Origin: JBHIYN01 sp041984235
Lineage (GTDB): Bacteria > Pseudomonadota > Gammaproteobacteria > Ga0077536
DNA length: 64,000 nt
NCBI GenBank assembly: GCA_041984235.1
Contig: JBHIYN010000004.1
Span: 248,001-312,000, forward strand
Direction of reading: 5' to 3'
Below the pieces are notes generated by a model. The model was not told the origin of the DNA, did not search any database, and saw only the letters and a list, made by a program, of their open reading frames with translations. Position numbers and translations under genes: made by a program. Positions 33,806 to 44,774 of this stretch are shown here, in pieces (positions within the stretch are counted from its first letter, which is position 1; each line of letters opens with the position of its first letter).

Positions 33806-36800
33806 TGCGAATCAAGCCGCTCTCCGTGGCACACGCCCTGGCTGCCCTGGCCGTACTGGCAGTTACGGCCGACGCCCAGGCCGTGCTGCCGGTCCCCTGC
33901 AGCCCCTGTTCCTCGGCCGGCGGCAACGTGCCATGGACCAGCGGCGCCGGTCTCGCGCCGCGCCACCTGAGCCCGCAGGTCAGCAACGGCGGGCGTGACA
34001 TGCTCATCCTGCAGGGACGCCAGCGCCAGGTGTACTCGTGGCAGAGCTTCGACATCGGGCCGCAGAACTCGGTCGAGTTCCGCCAGCCCTCGAGCAGCTC
34101 GGTCGCGCTCAACCGCGTGCTCGACCCGGCCCAGCGGATGTCGGTGATCGAGGGTGCGCTGCGCGCCAACGGGCAGGTCTACCTGATCAACCGCAACGGC
34201 GTGCTGTTCCGGCGCGGCGCCTCGGTCGACGTCAACACGCTGCTCGCCTCCACGCTCGATCTGAACCAGGACATCGAAGGCCTGTTCGAGGAAATCGGCA
34301 TCGGCAACGTCCTCGCCGAGCGCATCACCAGCGAGCGCGCCGCGGCGCTGGTCGACGCGCCGGACGGTTTGCCCGGAAACGTGGTGGTCGAGGGTGGCGC
34401 CGTGATCGAAGCCGGCCTCAACGGGCGCATCGTGCTGGTCGGTGCCAACGTCGAGAACCGAGGCGTGCTGCGTCTGTCCGGCCCGGGTGGCCAGGCCCTG
34501 CTCGTCGCCGGGGAGGATCGCGTGTACTTCTTTCGCGACGAGGACGCCCGCGGGCTGGGGGTCGAGATCGGAGGTAACGGCGGCACCGTCACCAACGTCG
34601 GCGAGATCATTGCCGGCAACGGCAACGTCACCCTGGCCGGCCTCACCGTCAACCAGCGCGGTGTGATCCGCGCCACGACCGCGGTCAGCGCCAATGGCAC
34701 CATCCGGCTGCAGGCACGCGACCGCGCCTTCGGCGCCGGTGCGCAGATCCCGGACGACGTCGACGATCTCAACGTGCAGATCCGCAACGAGAGCATCGCG
34801 ACCCGTTCGGGCACCGTGACCCTGGGCAGCGGCAGCGTCACCGAGATCCTGCCGCAGTCGGATTCCGCCGATCGCGTGGTCGACGAGCAGGACTTTCTCG
34901 CTGCCCGCGTCGAGGTGCGCGCACAGGATATCGTCATGCAGCGCAACGCCCGCATCACGGTGCCGGCGGGCGAGGTGGAGCTGCTGGCCTCGGATGCGCC
35001 GCAGGAGGGCAATGCTGCCCGCATCGGCGCCAACCCGGTCAACGCCGGCTCGATTACGCTGGAGCGCGGCGCCGTCATCGACGTGGCCGGATTGCGCGAA
35101 GTCCCGTTGTCCGCGGCGCGCAACGTCCTCGAGCTGCAGCTCAGGCGCGCCGAACTCGCGGGCTCCCCGGTCAACCGTGACGGTCCGTTGCTGGGCTCGG
35201 TCATCAGCTTCGACCTGCGCAACCCGCCGGCGTTCATCGACGTCTCCGGCGCGATCGAATCGATCGGCCGCGGCATTCTCGAGCGCAGCACCATGGGCGG
35301 TCACATCAGCCTGCTGGCGGGCGCGTCGATCACCCTGGCCGCGGGATCGCAGCTCGACGTCTCCGGCGGCTCGATCAGCTACGCCTCGGCGCCGGGCGCC
35401 ATCACGCGGGTCATTTCCGGCATGCAGGTACTCGATCTTTCCGCGGTCGGTGCCAACACCCGCATCGACGGGGTGCTGGGTACCAGCGAGGCGGCGCACC
35501 CGCGCTGGGGCTACAGCAGCTTCTTCGCGTCGCCGGCCCTGGTCGGATCGACCCTGCCCGCATACACCGAAGGCAAGGATGCCGGCACGATCGAGATCGC
35601 CTCGCTCAATCTCAAGCGCAACGCACTCAATGCCACGCTCGACCAGCTGCAGATCGACATCGCGCTGAACGGCCGCCTCGTCGCCGAAACCCTGCGCGGG
35701 ATCTACCAGAACGAGGCGCCCGTCGGCAGCGCGACCGGCTTTGCGCGACCCTACGACCAGGTGCCGCTGGCCGGCGCGCTGTCGCTCGGCGTGCAGCTCG
35801 GTGATTTCCGCATGACGGCCGACGCCCTGCTCGACGACGATGGCAACGCGCTCGGTCATGCCGGCGTGGGCCGCTTCGACCTCGACGTGGGGAGCTTCGC
35901 CGTCGACGCCGGCAGCGCGATTGCGCTGGGCGGTGGCGGCGCCCTGGAGGTGACTACCCGTACCGGCGGCATCGCGATCGGCGGCAGCGTCGCGGCGCCC
36001 GGCGGGAGGGTAACGCTCGACGTCCGCGCGGTCGATGCCGATCTCGTACTCATGCCGGGTGCGCTGCTCGACGTGGCCGGCGTGTGGGTCAACGACGCCG
36101 TTCGTGACGGCCCGCGCGCGGCCGCCTTCATCGACGGTGGCAGCGTGGCGCTGAGTGGCGTGCCGGGTGGCGCGCTGACGCTCGCGCGCGGCAGCCGCGT
36201 CGACGTGGGCGGTGGCGCCCGCCTGCTCGATGGCGGCGCCCTGGTCGCCGGCGCCGGTGGCGCGCTCAGCGTGGACGACGGCATCACCGCGGTATCGCAG
36301 GTGCTGGACCTGGCCCTGGACGGCAGCCTGACCGGCTTCGTGTTCGCCGGCGCGCCGCAGGGCGCATCGTTCCTGCTCGACGTGCGCGGCGTAACGCTGG
36401 CGGCCGGCGCGCGCGTGCTCAGCGACGGCGAGCGCCTCACCCTGGGCCCGGATTTCTTCACCGACTCCGGCTTCACCGACTTCACCCTGACCTCCAGCCG
36501 CAGCGCGGCCACCGTGGAGCGTGGATTCGATCTCGACCTGGTGCCCGGGTACCGGCTGTTCGTGCCCGGCGCCACGGCCAGCACGGGACAACTGGCATCG
36601 GGCACGGGCGCACCGTCCGGCACGCCGCTGGACGAGGTCGCCGCGGTCGGCGAGGTCAGCGACCCGCTGCTGCGCGCGCCCACCTCGCTGACGCTGGTCG
36701 CGACGCTGCCGGGCGAGACGGTCGCGAGCTCGGTGGCCAATCCACGTGACATCACGCCCGCCATCTCGGTCGCCGCCGGTGCGCGTATTGCCACCGACGT

Positions 36801-39800
36801 GGGGGGCGGACTGCGGCTCGCGGCCAACGGCTCGATTGCGCATGCCGGCACGCTGGAGGCACGCGGCGGCAGCGTCACCCTCGACCTCCTGAACGCAACG
36901 ACCGGCTTCGAGCGCGGGCGCGCGATCTGGTTGCTGGAGGGATCGCTGATCGACGTCTCGGGCGTGGTACTGGACACGTCGCGCAACCCGGTCACCCGGC
37001 AGGTAGCACGCACGGCCCTCGACGGCGGCAGCGTAGCTCTGCGTACCGGGGTCACGCTGGCCGGTGGAGCGGCCGCCAGCGGCGGCGGCTTCGTGCTCGC
37101 TTTCCCGGGCGCACGCATCGACGTCGGCGGTGCCGTCGGCAGCAGTGATCTGCTGGTCGATCGTGGCGGTGTGCTGCCGGCGGCGGAAGTCGTCCCCATC
37201 GCCAGCGACGCCGGGCGGATCGACGTGATCGGCGCCTACGGCGTGCAGTTCTTCGCCGACGTGGACGCGGCCGCGAGCGGCGCGCTCGGAGCGCTCGGCG
37301 GGTCACTGTCGATCACGCTGGACGCGGATCGTTATGAAGACAACGACACCCTGGATCCGGACCGGGTGCTGTTCCCGGTGCTGTCGTCGCTCGCGCTGAC
37401 ACTCGACGGCGCGGCGCGCATGCCGGCACTGACTCCGCTGTCGCGCCTCGACCCGGCCTTCTTCGGCAGGGCTGCCTTCGACCTCGCCGGCTATACCAGG
37501 GCCGGTTTCGAGTCGCTCTCGCTGACAGTGCGCCCGTCCAGCGCCCAGTTCAATCGCGTCGCGGCAGCGGCGCGCGGACTACCGGTGATGGCGCCATCCA
37601 TCAATCTCGTCGGCAACCTGCGCTTCGATGCCGGCGGCAGCCTCGAGCTCAACGCGCCGATTATCGCTTCCGACGGCGGGCGCGCCTTGCTCAGCGCGGA
37701 CTACCTCGCACTCGGCTACGACGATCGCAGGTTCAACGCGATCCCGACCGACGTCACCAACGGGGTCGGCTTCAGCGCAAGCCCGGGTAGTGGCACGGCC
37801 GTGCTCAAGGGGGGCTTCGTCGACGTCAACGGTCTGCTCGCACTGCGCGGCTTCGGCGGTACGAACGCGGCGGGGACTGCGTCCAGCGGGCTCTTCGCCC
37901 TGCTCAGCGAGGACGACCTGCGCTTCAACGGCATGCTGTTGCCGAACCCCAACCAGACCGATCCGACCCAGGTCGCCTCGCGGCTGCGTACGGTTTCCGG
38001 GCGTATCGACGCCGCCGGGGACCTGCTCCTGCAGGGGCAGCGCATTTACACCTCGACCCTGACCGACTTCACCATCGACAACGCCGCGGGCACGGTGCAC
38101 CTGCTCGATGGCGGGCTCGGGCGCGGCTATCTCCGCGACCACCTGGCGCCACTGCCGGGCGCGGTGACCTCCCTCGCCGGCGCTGCCCTCGGCGGCGGCA
38201 GCAGCGGCAGCAACGCCATTCCGCAGTCGGCCGGCGGCTTTTTGCACGTCGAGGCTGACACGATTCACCAGTTCGCGCGCTTGTTCGCACCGTTCGGATC
38301 GATCACGCTGGATGCCGACACGCGGGTCGTGCTCGGCAGCGGCAGCCTGACCTCGGTCAGCGGCCTGGGCAACACGACCCTGTTCGGCGAGACCGTGCTC
38401 GGCGACTGGGTGTTTCCGTTCAGCGGCAACGACATCACCGATTTCAACCTCGTGCTGGAGCCCGGCGCCGACGATCCCTTCGTGTTCGGGCTACCCGACC
38501 GCACCATACGCCTGGTCGCCGACGGGCTCGACGACGGCGGTGGCGCGGCCGGCGTCGTCGACCTGCAGCGCGGCGCGGTACTCGACGTGCGCGGCGGCGG
38601 CGAGCTGATCGCCACCGAGTTCGTACAGGGACCGATCGGCAAGGTCGCGATCCTCGACCCGAGGCTGGCGAACGGCTCCTTCGCCCTCGTACCGTTCGGC
38701 GGCGCGACGCTGGCGCCGGTCGATCCCCTCGATACGCCGAACTTCGAGTACGCCATCGGCGCCCGCTTCGAGGTGCTCGACAGTGGTGGCAGTGGTATTG
38801 CGAAGGGACGTTACGCCGTACTGCCGCCGCGCTACGCGTTGCTGCCCGGGGCCGTGCTGCTGACGCCGGAGCAGGCTGGCTCGGGCGAGATCCTGGGTCG
38901 CGCCGGCAGTACCGTGAGCAGTGACGGAGTGCCCCTGCTGAGCGGTGCCCTGACGCGCATCGGGCAGTCCGCGGTCAACCCGCTGGACGCCTCGCAGTAC
39001 CGCGTCGAATCGGCCGGCGAGCTGCTGGAACGGGCGGAGTACCGCGTCACCACTGCGACGGAGTTCCTGCCGCGCCGGGCGCGCGACAACGACGCCGCGA
39101 CGCCGCTGCTGCCGCGCGACGCCGGGGCCGTCCAGCTGCTGCCGAACCTGGGCCTCAACCTCGGTGCGACGGTGGCGCGCGGCGGTGTCCCCGGCGGTAT
39201 TGGCAGCCGCGTCGACATCTCCGCCGAGAACGTGCTCGTGGCCAGCGGCGCCGGCGTCGCCAACCCGGTCGGCGCGGTGCTCCTGCCTGCCGCGGGCCTG
39301 CGGGCGCTGAATGCCGACTCGGTGCTGATCGGCGGCACGCGCCGCGTCGAGGGGTCGCGCATCGTGATCGACGACGTGACCGCGGACACGGTCACCGTCG
39401 GCAGCGGCGTCGATCTGAGTCTCGCCAACCTCACCCTGGTCGCCGGTGACAGCGTGCGGCTCCGCGCCGGCAGCACGCTGCGAGGCGGTGGCGGTGCGGC
39501 AGCCGCCAGCAGCACTGCTGCACTGTCAGTCATTGGCGATGCCGCCGTGGTGCGCGTCGGCACGTCCGGCCTGCCGGCGTTCACGCGCCTTGCTGATGGC
39601 GGCGCCGGCGGCCATTCCAGCATTACCCTGGAGGCCGGAGCCCGCCTCGTCGCAAGCGGCTCGCTGCTGCTCGACGCGACCGACGCGATCCATCTCGACG
39701 GGGTGCTCGCGCTGGCCGACGGGGGCGACCTGCGGCTCGGTGCGCCCCGCATCGGTGTCGGCGAGGTCGCGCCGGCTTTCGACGGCGCCGCCCTCGACGC

Positions 39801-42800
39801 GGACATCATCGCGGGGATCGCCCTCGGCACCCTGGAGCTCGCCAGCAGTGATGCCATTCGCCTGTTCGGAACCTTCGACCTGCGCGCGGAACGGGTGCGT
39901 TTCGACGCAGCCGGCCTGCGCGGGGAGGGCGCCGCCGGCGATCGTTTCACGGTGAGCGCTGCCGATATCGTGTTCGCCAACAGCTCGGCCGCAACACTGG
40001 ACGCGGTCGCCCTCGCCGGCGCTGGCAGCGGGCGCCTGCTGGTGCGCGGCCAGTCGGGTGCGCCCTCGCGCCTGACCCTCGCGCACACGGCTGCCGGGGC
40101 GGCAGACCCCGGCGGCGATACCACCGACTTCGACATCTTCGGATTCGCCACGGCGGGCGCGCTGCTTGCGGCATTGGAAATCAGCGTGGATGACGTCGTC
40201 GCGAGCGCCGATCACAGCCTTGCCGTGGCCGGTGACCTCTCGTTGACGGCGCATCACATCGCACCGGCCGCCGGTGCGCTACTCGACATTGCCGCCACCG
40301 GACGCGTGACGACCATCGGACGTGACGGTGAGGCGCCGACGGCGTTCGCCACCCTGGGCGGCGCGGTGCGCCTCAGCGGTACCCGCATCGACAGCGGCAG
40401 CGACATCATCGCGCGCAGCGGCGCGATCACGCTCGAGGCGACCGGTACCGCGGCCGCCGACCGGCTCATCGTGCGCGGGCTGCTGGACGCCTCCGGTCTC
40501 GACCGGGAAGCGTTTGGTGCGGTTGCGGTGTCGTCTGTTGGCGGCCTGGTCAAGCTCCACGCGCTGGGCAGCGGTGCGACTGCCGCCGACGCGGCCATCA
40601 CGCTCATGCCGGGCGCCGCGGTGCGCGTCTCCGGCGGCGCCGGCGATGCCGGCCAGGCCGGCGGACGCGTGGCTCTGACCGCCCCGGACGGTGCGCTGCT
40701 GGCGGCTGCCGGTAGCACCCTGCAGGGCCGCGCCGGTGCCGGGGCACAGGGTGCCGAGCTGGTCGTCGACGTCGCCGCGGTGAGCGGCGGCGTCGCTGCG
40801 CTGATGACCGCGCTGGACAGCGAAGCAGGCGCCTTCGGCGGGCTGCGCGACGTGCGCGTACGCAGCGGGGACATCCGCTTCGACGGCGGACAGACGGTAC
40901 GTGCCGCGCGCCTGCGTTTTACGGCCGACGACGGCAGCGTCACGGTCGGTGATGCCCTGCTCGACGCGAGCGGCTGGTGGGCCGGCGAGATCACCCTCAA
41001 CGGCGGTTCTGGCGTTGCGCTGGAGGACGGGGCGCGACTGCGGGCGCGGGCCAGCGGCTGGTTCGCGGGCCGCGCGGTCGCGGTCGAGGATGGCCATGCC
41101 GGCGGCATCGTGACGCTGGCGGCACCGCACGGCACGGTCACGCTCGGCGCCGGTTCGAGCATCGACGTCTCCGGCACCGCCGCCAATGCGGCGGGCAACG
41201 CTGCACTCGCCGCCGACACCGGGCGCGTTCGTATCATTGCCGCCCGCAGCGGTGATGCCATCGACATCGATGGCGGAATCGGGACCGCGATCGCCGGTGC
41301 CGGCGCCGACGCCATCGAGCTCGTCGCCAACCGCAGCTACACGCCGGCCACGGTGGCCGCTGCCGACGACGACGGCGTTGCGCTGACGCTCGCCGCGGCG
41401 AGGCTACTCGACGCGCTCGGGGTCGGCGGCGACGCGCGCTTCCGCCTCGCGCCCGGCGTCGAGCTGGTCTTCGCCGGGGGTAATCTTTCCACCAGCGGCC
41501 TCGGCAGCACGCTGCTCGCCAGCCTGTTCGATGCCGACACCATCAACGCCGGCGTGCTGACGGTGCGCAGCAGCGGGGATCTGAGCGTCAACCAGCATGT
41601 GCGCGACGGGCTCATCGAAGAGCTCACCCCGGAGGACGTCACCAGCCGCATCCCCGGCTTCCCGTTACCGCAGACGCGCTACCTGATCGCGGACGAGAAG
41701 GCCTCGTGGACGCTGCAACTCGTTGCCGGCGCCGACGTCTCCAGCGCCGATCTGACGGCGGTCGCCCGCGGTGCCGGTGATTTCGTCCTCGGCACCGGCT
41801 TCGACGTCGTCACCGGCTCGGGCGACATCACCATCGCCGCGGCCGGCGACATCACGCTGAACGACAACGCCAACGTCTACATCGCCGGTCGTCATGCGAG
41901 CCTGGACACCTACACCGGCACCATCGACGACGCCAACGGGGTGCCGTTCAACCAGGGCTTCTTCTCCGGCTCGCGCACCAACGCCGAGGAGCTGCTCCCG
42001 GGCGTGTCACTGCCGGACAGCGGCGGCGATATCCACCTGCGCGCGGGCGGCAATCTCTTCGCCCAGGCCAGCGGTCAGTTCGTCTCGCAGTGGATGACGC
42101 GGACCGGCATGCCCGTCGGTGAGACGGCCGCCGATCTCGCCGCGCTGGGCATCGCCGCACGCGAGGTGATGCCCGGTGCCTGGGGCCTGTTCTACGAGCA
42201 GGTCGGTCTCGCTGGCAATCCCGACGATCGCGGCTTCAACCAGGGCATCGCGGCTTTTGGTGGCGGTAATATTCGCGCCGACATCGGCGGTGACATCGAC
42301 AACGCCGCATTCAGCATCGCCACCGCCGGGCGCCAGGTCGGCAACAATACCTTCGGCGATGCCAACCGCAGCGAGGCTGCGCTGGCCGGCTCCTCGCGCC
42401 TGCGCTGGCTCGACCTGCTCGACGATCCGGACGATTTCAGCAACGAGGTCGACGTGCTCGGCGGCGGCCAGCTGCGCGTGCGCGCGGGCGGTGCGGTCAG
42501 CGGCGTGGACCTGGTCATGTTCCGTGGCGACGCGACGCTGGTCGGGCATGACAGCGTGTCCGTGAACCGCCTCGCTGCCGGCGACGCCGGGATTACCGTC
42601 GCGGCGGCGAGCGGGCTGACGATCGGCGGCATCATCGATCCGATGCTGCTCGAGGTCGACGAAAGCGGGGTCGGCAACCCGACCAGGTCCTTCGTCACCG
42701 GCCGCGGCGGGCTGACCTTCGAAACCGCATTCTTCAGCTTTGGTCCCGATGCCGGCCTCGATTTCTCCACCGCGGCCGGCGATCTGCGCCTGCGCAACCA

Positions 42801-44730
42801 GGTCAGCCTGTTCGATGCCGATGTCAGCAGCATTCTCAACGGCAACATCCTGCCCGGCGAGGTGCGCTTCGCGGCGCTGTCAGGCTCGCTGGAGAGCGAG
42901 CGGCGCATGGTCTTGTTTCCCGGCGCCTCGAGCACGCTCAGCCTGCTTGCCGGCAACGACATCCGGACCATTCCCGGCAGTCCGAACCAGGCCGGTTACC
43001 TGCAATCGGATTACGACGCCGCGCTGCTGCCCTCGCGCGAGCGCCCCGGCAATGCGCCGGACATTTCACTGCTGACCCTGTTCAACAACACCATCCCCGG
43101 AACCTTCAGCGAACCCGGTCATGCGCGCACGCCGGTGCATACCGGAGACCGTGTGCCGAACAGCGTGGTCGCCGAGGGCGGCGACCTGGTCAACGTCGCC
43201 TTCCGTCTTGCCAAGCGCAGCGTGATCGATGCCAGCGGCGACATCCGCAGCATCGACCTGGTCATCCAGCATCCCAACGAGGGCGATCTCTCGGTGGTCG
43301 AGGCCGGCCGCGACATTCGCTTCGACGTCGAACGGCTGCCGACGACCGGTATCATCCAGCTCGACACCGCGCAGCCGGGCGAACCCGGAACCAACGGCGC
43401 GAAGATCGCGGTCGGTGGTCCCGGCGCGCTGCAGGTGCTCGCCGGCCGCACGATCAATCTCGGCGCTCTCAACGGCATCCGTTCGTTCGGCGACGAGGAC
43501 AACCCGGTGCTGCCCGATCTCGGTGCCGACCTGCTGATCTTCGCGGGGCTCGCGGCGGAGCCGGACTATGCCGCCTTCGCGACGCGCTTCCTCGACCCGG
43601 ACTCCCGCTTCGTGACTACCGGTGAACGTGATGCCGACGACATCGGCACGGCCACGCTGGAACGCATACGCCGCGTTTACGGCGACGCCGACGTGAACGC
43701 CGAGGATCTCGCGCTGGATGGCGCCACCCGATCCCGCATCCGCGCGGGGCTGGTGGCGTACCTGCGCGAGCTCGCGCGCAACGGCGAAGTCATGCTCGGT
43801 GCGGGCCTCGACCCGGTGGTCCAGTTCAAGACGCAGCTCACGCCGCTGCAGCAACGTTCGTTCCTGCTCGACGTGCTGTTCGACGAGCTCAGGGCATCCA
43901 GTCTGGAAGCGGCCGATCCGGCCTCCGGCCGGCTCAACGATTTCACGCGCGGGCGGCACGCCATCGCCACCCTGTTTCCCGCCGACGTCTACGATGGTGA
44001 CGTGATCAGCGCGCTGAGCGCGGTGCAGACGCTGGACGGCGGCGACATCAAGCTGGTTGCGCCCGGCGGTACCGTGGATGCGGGCACCACGGCGCAGACC
44101 ACGGTCACCAAGCAACCGCTGAACCTCGGCTACGTCGCGTTTCGCGACGGCGCGATCAACATGTACGTCGGCGAGAGCATCAACGTCAACAGCACGCGCA
44201 TCTTCACGCAGAAAGGTGGGGACATAACGCTGTGGGCGGACCGCGGCAACATCGACGCCGGCCGCGGCCAGCGTGACGCCGTTACGCTCGCGAGCACGCG
44301 GGCGGTGTTCGACGAGTTCCTCAACTTCGTCGACGAGCCCCCGATCTCGGTTTCGGGCAGCGGGATCCGCACGCTGGCGCCGCCCGGCGTAGCCGGCGGC
44401 AGCATCTTCCTGGCCGCGCCGGAAGGCATCATCGATGCCGGCGACGCGGGCATCGAATCGGATTCAGGACTGGTGCTGGCCGCGCAGGAAGTCGCCAACG
44501 CCGACTTCATCTCCGCCGGCGGGCCGACCTTCTCGACGGTGCAGGTAGCGACCTCGGTGGGCGCGTCGCTGGGCAATCTCGGTGACGTGTCGGCGGCCGC
44601 CACGGCTTCGGTCGCGGAGGCGACCCAGGCCGCGGCGGCGGCTGCGGCGGAGCAGGCCGCCGCCAGCGCCGCGGAAGACGCCGCGCCCGCGATGCGGGTG
44701 ACCGTCGACGTCCTCGGCTTCGGTGGCTGA
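33805..44730 (+). CDS. Giant two-partner secretion exoprotein (filamentous haemagglutinin type)
   Basis: A 3,641-residue TpsA protein. The signal peptide is MRIKPLSVAHALAALAVLA plus ADAQA. The TPS recognition domain covers about residues 40-300, and NRNGVLF (129-135) matches the conserved NPNGI-type motif. Most of the rest is Gly/Ala/Asp/Leu-rich repetitive sequence (units like GGSVTLDL, ASGDIRSIDL) expected to form a long beta-helix. Near the C-terminus the GGDITLWADRGNIDAG and GGSIFLAAPEGIIDAG segments resemble the DUF3739 type of filamentous haemagglutinin family proteins, followed by an Ala-rich tail. A Cys pair (CSPC) is near the mature N-terminus. It probably acts as an adhesin or surface filament; no toxin domain is visible at the C-terminus. 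Confidence 0.93.
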   Translation: MRIKPLSVAHALAALAVLAVTADAQAVLPVPCSPCSSAGGNVPWTSGAGLAPRHLSPQVSNGGRDMLILQGRQRQVYSWQSFDIGPQNSVEFRQPSSSSVALNRVLDPAQRMSVIEGALRANGQVYLINRNGVLFRRGASVDVNTLLASTLDLNQDIEGLFEEIGIGNVLAERITSERAAALVDAPDGLPGNVVVEGGAVIEAGLNGRIVLVGANVENRGVLRLSGPGGQALLVAGEDRVYFFRDEDARGLGVEIGGNGGTVTNVGEIIAGNGNVTLAGLTVNQRGVIRATTAVSANGTIRLQARDRAFGAGAQIPDDVDDLNVQIRNESIATRSGTVTLGSGSVTEILPQSDSADRVVDEQDFLAARVEVRAQDIVMQRNARITVPAGEVELLASDAPQEGNAARIGANPVNAGSITLERGAVIDVAGLREVPLSAARNVLELQLRRAELAGSPVNRDGPLLGSVISFDLRNPPAFIDVSGAIESIGRGILERSTMGGHISLLAGASITLAAGSQLDVSGGSISYASAPGAITRVISGMQVLDLSAVGANTRIDGVLGTSEAAHPRWGYSSFFASPALVGSTLPAYTEGKDAGTIEIASLNLKRNALNATLDQLQIDIALNGRLVAETLRGIYQNEAPVGSATGFARPYDQVPLAGALSLGVQLGDFRMTADALLDDDGNALGHAGVGRFDLDVGSFAVDAGSAIALGGGGALEVTTRTGGIAIGGSVAAPGGRVTLDVRAVDADLVLMPGALLDVAGVWVNDAVRDGPRAAAFIDGGSVALSGVPGGALTLARGSRVDVGGGARLLDGGALVAGAGGALSVDDGITAVSQVLDLALDGSLTGFVFAGAPQGASFLLDVRGVTLAAGARVLSDGERLTLGPDFFTDSGFTDFTLTSSRSAATVERGFDLDLVPGYRLFVPGATASTGQLASGTGAPSGTPLDEVAAVGEVSDPLLRAPTSLTLVATLPGETVASSVANPRDITPAISVAAGARIATDVGGGLRLAANGSIAHAGTLEARGGSVTLDLLNATTGFERGRAIWLLEGSLIDVSGVVLDTSRNPVTRQVARTALDGGSVALRTGVTLAGGAAASGGGFVLAFPGARIDVGGAVGSSDLLVDRGGVLPAAEVVPIASDAGRIDVIGAYGVQFFADVDAAASGALGALGGSLSITLDADRYEDNDTLDPDRVLFPVLSSLALTLDGAARMPALTPLSRLDPAFFGRAAFDLAGYTRAGFESLSLTVRPSSAQFNRVAAAARGLPVMAPSINLVGNLRFDAGGSLELNAPIIASDGGRALLSADYLALGYDDRRFNAIPTDVTNGVGFSASPGSGTAVLKGGFVDVNGLLALRGFGGTNAAGTASSGLFALLSEDDLRFNGMLLPNPNQTDPTQVASRLRTVSGRIDAAGDLLLQGQRIYTSTLTDFTIDNAAGTVHLLDGGLGRGYLRDHLAPLPGAVTSLAGAALGGGSSGSNAIPQSAGGFLHVEADTIHQFARLFAPFGSITLDADTRVVLGSGSLTSVSGLGNTTLFGETVLGDWVFPFSGNDITDFNLVLEPGADDPFVFGLPDRTIRLVADGLDDGGGAAGVVDLQRGAVLDVRGGGELIATEFVQGPIGKVAILDPRLANGSFALVPFGGATLAPVDPLDTPNFEYAIGARFEVLDSGGSGIAKGRYAVLPPRYALLPGAVLLTPEQAGSGEILGRAGSTVSSDGVPLLSGALTRIGQSAVNPLDASQYRVESAGELLERAEYRVTTATEFLPRRARDNDAATPLLPRDAGAVQLLPNLGLNLGATVARGGVPGGIGSRVDISAENVLVASGAGVANPVGAVLLPAAGLRALNADSVLIGGTRRVEGSRIVIDDVTADTVTVGSGVDLSLANLTLVAGDSVRLRAGSTLRGGGGAAAASSTAALSVIGDAAVVRVGTSGLPAFTRLADGGAGGHSSITLEAGARLVASGSLLLDATDAIHLDGVLALADGGDLRLGAPRIGVGEVAPAFDGAALDADIIAGIALGTLELASSDAIRLFGTFDLRAERVRFDAAGLRGEGAAGDRFTVSAADIVFANSSAATLDAVALAGAGSGRLLVRGQSGAPSRLTLAHTAAGAADPGGDTTDFDIFGFATAGALLAALEISVDDVVASADHSLAVAGDLSLTAHHIAPAAGALLDIAATGRVTTIGRDGEAPTAFATLGGAVRLSGTRIDSGSDIIARSGAITLEATGTAAADRLIVRGLLDASGLDREAFGAVAVSSVGGLVKLHALGSGATAADAAITLMPGAAVRVSGGAGDAGQAGGRVALTAPDGALLAAAGSTLQGRAGAGAQGAELVVDVAAVSGGVAALMTALDSEAGAFGGLRDVRVRSGDIRFDGGQTVRAARLRFTADDGSVTVGDALLDASGWWAGEITLNGGSGVALEDGARLRARASGWFAGRAVAVEDGHAGGIVTLAAPHGTVTLGAGSSIDVSGTAANAAGNAALAADTGRVRIIAARSGDAIDIDGGIGTAIAGAGADAIELVANRSYTPATVAAADDDGVALTLAAARLLDALGVGGDARFRLAPGVELVFAGGNLSTSGLGSTLLASLFDADTINAGVLTVRSSGDLSVNQHVRDGLIEELTPEDVTSRIPGFPLPQTRYLIADEKASWTLQLVAGADVSSADLTAVARGAGDFVLGTGFDVVTGSGDITIAAAGDITLNDNANVYIAGRHASLDTYTGTIDDANGVPFNQGFFSGSRTNAEELLPGVSLPDSGGDIHLRAGGNLFAQASGQFVSQWMTRTGMPVGETAADLAALGIAAREVMPGAWGLFYEQVGLAGNPDDRGFNQGIAAFGGGNIRADIGGDIDNAAFSIATAGRQVGNNTFGDANRSEAALAGSSRLRWLDLLDDPDDFSNEVDVLGGGQLRVRAGGAVSGVDLVMFRGDATLVGHDSVSVNRLAAGDAGITVAAASGLTIGGIIDPMLLEVDESGVGNPTRSFVTGRGGLTFETAFFSFGPDAGLDFSTAAGDLRLRNQVSLFDADVSSILNGNILPGEVRFAALSGSLESERRMVLFPGASSTLSLLAGNDIRTIPGSPNQAGYLQSDYDAALLPSRERPGNAPDISLLTLFNNTIPGTFSEPGHARTPVHTGDRVPNSVVAEGGDLVNVAFRLAKRSVIDASGDIRSIDLVIQHPNEGDLSVVEAGRDIRFDVERLPTTGIIQLDTAQPGEPGTNGAKIAVGGPGALQVLAGRTINLGALNGIRSFGDEDNPVLPDLGADLLIFAGLAAEPDYAAFATRFLDPDSRFVTTGERDADDIGTATLERIRRVYGDADVNAEDLALDGATRSRIRAGLVAYLRELARNGEVMLGAGLDPVVQFKTQLTPLQQRSFLLDVLFDELRASSLEAADPASGRLNDFTRGRHAIATLFPADVYDGDVISALSAVQTLDGGDIKLVAPGGTVDAGTTAQTTVTKQPLNLGYVAFRDGAINMYVGESINVNSTRIFTQKGGDITLWADRGNIDAGRGQRDAVTLASTRAVFDEFLNFVDEPPISVSGSGIRTLAPPGVAGGSIFLAAPEGIIDAGDAGIESDSGLVLAAQEVANADFISAGGPTFSTVQVATSVGASLGNLGDVSAAATASVAEATQAAAAAAAEQAAASAAEDAAPAMRVTVDVLGFGG

Positions 44731-44774
44731 AGGCGGCGCAGCGCACCTCGGCGCGCCGCCCCGTTCGCGCGGCC

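Noticed and set aside
33793..36843. A 1,016-codon open frame on the minus strand opposite the giant exoprotein gene
   Set aside because: High GC content produces long open antisense frames. The product is low-complexity, rich in Arg, Gly and Ala, with no domain signal, while the plus strand encodes a clear family protein.
33805..44730. Contact-dependent inhibition (CDI) system
   Set aside because: No VENN-type pretoxin motif, no toxin-like C-terminus, and no small immunity gene follows; the next gene is an ExbB fusion.
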